A stretch of 37,275 nt of DNA from Gammaproteobacteria bacterium. Lineage in GTDB: Bacteria > Pseudomonadota > Gammaproteobacteria > Pseudomonadales > Azotimanducaceae. Of the stretch, positions 33,279-37,275 are shown piece after piece. The notes beneath the pieces are model-generated. The model was given only the letters and a program-made list of their open reading frames with translations, made no database searches and had not been told where the DNA came from. Made by a program: the position numbers and the translations under genes. The stretch covers positions 1 to 37,275 of the forward strand of contig JABJED010000137.1 in the NCBI GenBank assembly GCA_018665025.1, in the 5' to 3' direction. Position 1 is the first letter of the stretch, and the number at the start of each line of letters is the position of its first letter.

Positions 33279-35528
33279 ATGAGTGAAGCACAGGAATTCA
33301 AATATATCGGTCAGCGAACCATCCGGCCAGACGGTTTTGATAAGGTAACCGGCCGAGCAACCTACGGCGCAGATCTTACTTTACCGGGAATGATCTGGGG
33401 TAAAACCCTTCGAAGCCCTCATGCCCATGCCAAGATTCTTTCTATTGATACCAGCAAGGCTGAAGCTCACCCGGATGTGATGTCGGTAGCCACATTTAAA
33501 GATTTTGTAACCCTTCAATCAGAAAGTGCTGCCGGAACTGAAGGCGCTGCGAGCGTACTTGACGTGGCGAGAAATTGTCTGGCAGATGACAAGGTGCTTT
33601 ACCATGGTCATGCGATCGCAGCTATCGCCGCCAGATCGGAGAGGGCGGCAAAAGATGCGCTTGGCCTAATCGAGGTGAAATATGAACTTCTACCGCCTGT
33701 GTTGGATGTCGAAGATGCCATGAAGGAAGATTCGCCTGTCCTGCATGATGATATGTTCACCGCTGGCTATGACGAGAAGCCATCGAAGGCATCCAATATT
33801 GCAACCCGTGTCGAAATGAAAATGGGTGATGTCGAAGCGGGTTTTGCCGAGGCCGATATCATTGTTGAACGAGAGTTTCGAACACCTACAGCCCACCAGG
33901 GTTACATTGAGCCACACGCCTGTACTGTGACTTACGACGAAAATGGGCAATCAATGGTCTGGTGCTGCACGCAGGGCCATTTCGACGTAAGGACGCTTAC
34001 TGCAAAAGTGCTAGGTATGGAACTTGGCAAGCTCAAAGTTATTGCCAGCGAGATTGGTGGTGGCTTTGGGGGTAAGACGGTTATTTACCAGGAGCCGGTA
34101 GCACTCGTACTTTCAAAGAAATCGGGCCGCCCGGTGAAGATGGTGATGGATCGTGAAGAAGTATTTATTGCTACCGGCCCAACTTCAGCGGCAAAACTGA
34201 AGGCAAAAGTCGGCGTAAAGAAAGACGGAACAATTACTGCAATGCAAGGCTGGATGGCCTACGAGGCAGGTGCGTTTAAAGGTTCGCCGATGGTGCCAGG
34301 TGTGATGACCATGTTTACACCCTACGATTGTCCCAATGTATTGGTCGAGGGATTCGATGTCGTCGTTAACAAATCCAAGGTTGCTGCTTATCGCGCACCC
34401 GGGGCGCCCCAGGCAGAATATGCGGCAGAAATGGTGGTCAATGAATTAGCTGAGAAGTTGGGCATGGATCCGATTGATCTCAGGTTGAAAAATGCCGCCA
34501 AAGAAGGAACTCAAACCATCTATGGGCCGAAGCTCAAGAGGGTTGGATTGGTAGAGTGTCTTGAAGCAGCGAAAAACTCGCCGCATTACCAGTCCGCGTT
34601 ACCAGAAGGGCAAGGTCGCGGTCTTGCTTCAGGTTTCTGGTTTAACATTGGTGGTCAGTCCAGTGTGTCAGTCAATATGAACCCTGACGGGACGGGAACT
34701 ATTGTTGAAGGTTCTCCCGACATCGGTGGTTCGCGGGCGTCTATGCAGATGATGGCGGCAGAGGTTTTACAGATAGAACCTAAAAATCTGAAGCCCATCA
34801 TCGCTGACACAGAAAACCTGCCTTACAGTCAGGGAACGGGTGGTAGTCGTACAACCTTTGCAACCGGTATGGCAGTGATCGAAGCCTCTGAAAAAGTTGT
34901 CGCACAGGTAAAAGAACGAGCAGCGGCTGTCTGGAATGTCACCGCTGAGCAGGTGGAATACGCCGACGGTGTAGCTCGAAATACTGCGGGCGAGGATTCT
35001 ATGACCCTGGCAGAAGTTTGTAAGAATGCAGAGAAAACAGGTGGTCAAATCTCTGGTAACGCAAACATTAATGCCCGAGGAGCAGGTCCAAGTTTCGCGG
35101 TTCATATCTGTGATGTGGCGGTCGACAAGGAAACCGGCAAGGTTGATGTTACCCGGTACACGGCAATCCAGGATGCTGGCAAGGCCATTCATCCGGGCTA
35201 TGTGGAAGGCCAGTTACAAGGTGGTGCTGTTCAGGGTATTGGCTGGGCGCTGAACGAAGAATACATCTTCAACGCAGACGGTGTAATGGAAAACCCTGGT
35301 TTTCTGGACTACAGGATTCCGCTGGCGTCTGATCTTCCGATGATAGAGACCATCACTGTAGAAGTGCCAAACGCCTTCCATCCCTATGGTGTCAGAGGGG
35401 TTGGTGAAACCGGAATCATTCCACCACTTGGTGCTGTTGGATACGCTGTTGGCAATGCGATCGACCGGAAGGTGGAAGAGTTACCTTGCTCCCCCCCTCG
35501 GGTTCTTGCTTTGATCCAGAATGGCTGA
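33279..35528 (+). CDS. Molybdopterin-binding catalytic subunit, xanthine dehydrogenase family
   Basis: VTGRATYGADL, EIGGGFGGKTVIYQEPVALVLSKKSGRPVKMV, AYRAPGAPQAEYAAEMVVNELAEKLGMDPIDLRLKN, GVGETGIIPPLGAVGYAVGNAI. Confidence 0.95.
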   Translation: MSEAQEFKYIGQRTIRPDGFDKVTGRATYGADLTLPGMIWGKTLRSPHAHAKILSIDTSKAEAHPDVMSVATFKDFVTLQSESAAGTEGAASVLDVARNCLADDKVLYHGHAIAAIAARSERAAKDALGLIEVKYELLPPVLDVEDAMKEDSPVLHDDMFTAGYDEKPSKASNIATRVEMKMGDVEAGFAEADIIVEREFRTPTAHQGYIEPHACTVTYDENGQSMVWCCTQGHFDVRTLTAKVLGMELGKLKVIASEIGGGFGGKTVIYQEPVALVLSKKSGRPVKMVMDREEVFIATGPTSAAKLKAKVGVKKDGTITAMQGWMAYEAGAFKGSPMVPGVMTMFTPYDCPNVLVEGFDVVVNKSKVAAYRAPGAPQAEYAAEMVVNELAEKLGMDPIDLRLKNAAKEGTQTIYGPKLKRVGLVECLEAAKNSPHYQSALPEGQGRGLASGFWFNIGGQSSVSVNMNPDGTGTIVEGSPDIGGSRASMQMMAAEVLQIEPKNLKPIIADTENLPYSQGTGGSRTTFATGMAVIEASEKVVAQVKERAAAVWNVTAEQVEYADGVARNTAGEDSMTLAEVCKNAEKTGGQISGNANINARGAGPSFAVHICDVAVDKETGKVDVTRYTAIQDAGKAIHPGYVEGQLQGGAVQGIGWALNEEYIFNADGVMENPGFLDYRIPLASDLPMIETITVEVPNAFHPYGVRGVGETGIIPPLGAVGYAVGNAIDRKVEELPCSPPRVLALIQNG

Positions 35529-35531
35529 CCA

Positions 35532-35774
35532 ATGGCGATCGTGATCTTCTCCAGTGAATTGCAAAAGCTCACTGGAGAAGAACAAACCCGCGTTGACGCC
35601 GAGGTGTTCAAGGATATTGTTACTGAGATTTCCAATCAGTATTCTGCCCTTGAGCACGATGAGCTGATGAAGATGGCGGTGGCCATTGATGGTGAAATCA
35701 TTCACACGCCTTTTCTGGAAAAAGTTGCGGCCACTAGCGAAGTCCACTTCCTTTATAGAATTTCCGGCGGATGA
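35532..35774 (+). CDS. MoaD/ThiS-like (ubiquitin-fold sulfur-carrier-like) small protein with C-terminal GG
   Basis: 80 aa, 'MAVAIDGEIIHTPFLEKVAATSEVHFLYRISGG*'; 4 bp after the molybdenum hydroxylase large subunit. Confidence 0.7.
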   Translation: MAIVIFSSELQKLTGEEQTRVDAEVFKDIVTEISNQYSALEHDELMKMAVAIDGEIIHTPFLEKVAATSEVHFLYRISGG

Positions 35775-36805
35775 CGAAACGCCTGACGGTCATGGCGGTC
35801 GTGATTCTGTTGGTGCTGCTATCGCCCTTTATCGCGATCGCAGCCTTCGGATTTTATCACGGTCTTGATGTCCCGAGTGGCGTCGCGACGTTTACCCGTG
35901 GATTATTGGGTAATGGCCTCGTTGAATCAGGTGTTAACAGTGTTAAAGCCGACGAGCTAACGGTTCTGTCGAAATCTGTTCTGTGGGTGGGCAAGCTGGA
36001 AAGTGAAGACTTGCCCGAAACCAGCGGCCTTGCCGCATTCAGCACGGAGCCAAACCTGCTATTTGCCGTCAATGACAGCGGTAATCCGCCAGGTATCTAT
36101 GCGCTAACACTCGATGGCAAGGAAGCAGGGCACTGGCCGATTGATTATCCCGATACACATGACTTTGAAGATCTGGCTGCTTTCGCCTTGAATGGAAAGT
36201 CTTATCTGTTGGTCGCGGACACCGGGGATAACCTACATTGGCGGCCACGATTAAACATCCTTGTTTTCGACGCCCCCGATGCAGAAACTGAAGGCGGTAC
36301 TCTCAAGTTGGCCTGGCAATTCAGCTTTAACTTTCCCGAGGGTTACCGGGACATAGAATCCGTTGCAGTTGATGCCAGGAGCAATTCGATATATCTGATC
36401 TCGAAACGATATGTTCCGCCGGAAGTCTTCAGGTTACCGCTTCAACCTGGTGGTGATGTCGTTACCGCTGAACCAGTGGTGGTACTTGATGGCATTCCAC
36501 GGCCTACCGAGAGAGATTTACGAGAAGATCCCTCAGATGGAGCATACAGCTCCATGCCGACGGCTTTCGACATCAATGGCAGGGATGCTGTCGTGGTGAC
36601 TTACAAGGAAGCGTATCTGTACAGGCGCAAGTTGGGTGAGAACTGGGCCGAAGCTTTTTCAGGCATACCTGATCGCATTCGTCTGCCTTATATATCTGGC
36701 CTGGAATCGGTTGCGTTTGATTCAAGGGGTCGATATTTCTACGTTACCGGTGAAAGGGAAGATGGGATCGGCACGGCAGATGTTTTCCGCGTTGAATATC
36801 GCTAA
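35771..36805 (+). CDS. Membrane-anchored/secreted beta-propeller-like protein of unknown function
   Basis: N-terminal hydrophobic segment TVMAVVILLVLLSPFIAIAAFG; repeated blade-like motifs (LFAVNDSGN, YLLVADTGDN, SIYLISKRY, YFYVTGERED). Confidence 0.7.
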   Translation: MTKRLTVMAVVILLVLLSPFIAIAAFGFYHGLDVPSGVATFTRGLLGNGLVESGVNSVKADELTVLSKSVLWVGKLESEDLPETSGLAAFSTEPNLLFAVNDSGNPPGIYALTLDGKEAGHWPIDYPDTHDFEDLAAFALNGKSYLLVADTGDNLHWRPRLNILVFDAPDAETEGGTLKLAWQFSFNFPEGYRDIESVAVDARSNSIYLISKRYVPPEVFRLPLQPGGDVVTAEPVVVLDGIPRPTERDLREDPSDGAYSSMPTAFDINGRDAVVVTYKEAYLYRRKLGENWAEAFSGIPDRIRLPYISGLESVAFDSRGRYFYVTGEREDGIGTADVFRVEYR

Positions 36806-37275
36806 GGATAGCCAGCAGGGTTTTCAGCTTGCCATCGCCATGCATCTCTGCAGATATCTTCGATCGTCAGTTCGGCCTTCCAGCCAAGTTCTCGTTCCGC
36901 CAGGGAAGGGTCTGTGTAGGACGAAGGAACATCACCCTCGCGTCGTGGACCAACCGTCCGCGGCAGATGCTGGTTGGTGGCAAGTTCAAACGCAGTAACA
37001 ACCTCGTTCACTGAATGCCCAGTACCAGTGCCCAGGTTATAAGTGACCAATCTACAGTTACTTTGTAGTTTCCGGATTGCCGCTACATGACCCCGCGCCA
37101 GGTCCTGGACGTGGATATAATCGCGAATACAAGTGCCATCCTCAGTCGGATAGTCGCCGCCGTTGATAACCAGTTCGTCTCTCAACCCTACAGCAACTTG
37201 CGTGAGGAATGGCACGAGGTTATTGGGAACACCCTTTGGGTCTTCGCCGAGCCTGGCACTCGGATGCGCGCCAGC
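36802..37275 (-). CDS. galE: UDP-glucose 4-epimerase, C-terminal part (5' end outside the window)
   Basis: Minus-strand reading from 37275: AGAHPSARLGEDPKGVPNNLVPFLTQVAVG...GGDYPTEDGTCIRDYIHVQDLARGHVAA...YNLGTGTGHSVNEV. Confidence 0.94.
   Translation of the reverse strand, partial: AGAHPSARLGEDPKGVPNNLVPFLTQVAVGLRDELVINGGDYPTEDGTCIRDYIHVQDLARGHVAAIRKLQSNCRLVTYNLGTGTGHSVNEVVTAFELATNQHLPRTVGPRREGDVPSSYTDPSLAERELGWKAELTIEDICRDAWRWQAENPAGYP

Noticed and set aside
1-37275. CRISPR arrays, prophage, transposases or rRNA
   Set aside because: No regularly spaced repeats with unique spacers, no phage or transposase proteins, and no rRNA-like sequence recognised.

Overview
The window is gene-dense and looks gammaproteobacterial, inferred from gene content and order. 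From left to right it contains the following.
(1) An FAD-dependent L-2-hydroxyglutarate oxidase-like enzyme, a CDF metal transporter, and a catabolic-looking trio: a D-threonine aldolase-fold PLP enzyme, a MaoC-type hydratase, and a CaiB/BaiF protein closely resembling 2-methylfumaryl-CoA isomerase (Mct).
(2) An envelope operon: exbB, exbD, a fused msbA::lpxK, trm112 and kdsB, then an inserted redox pair, then murB. The second gene of the inserted pair is a UGSC-family selenoprotein split in the ORF track by an in-frame TGA.
(3) rne divergent from rluC, then maf, a nitronate monooxygenase, yceD, rpmF (59 aa, missing from the ORF track), fabD, fabG, acpP, fabF, mltG, tmk, holB and pilZ. plsX and fabH are absent from their usual place.
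(4) An alpha-E / circularly permuted ATP-grasp pair and a GNAT acetyltransferase.
(5) A three-subunit molybdenum hydroxylase followed by a MoaD-like protein ending in GG.
(6) A membrane-anchored beta-propeller-like protein and the 3' part of galE.
The strongest unusual signals are the selenoprotein with a well-formed bacterial SECIS-like hairpin at the expected distance after the UGA, the single-ORF MsbA-LpxK fusion, the lack of any canonical start codon for kdsB (best candidate ATA), and the partial mesaconyl-CoA module. All assignments are from reading the sequence and family recall; no database search was run.
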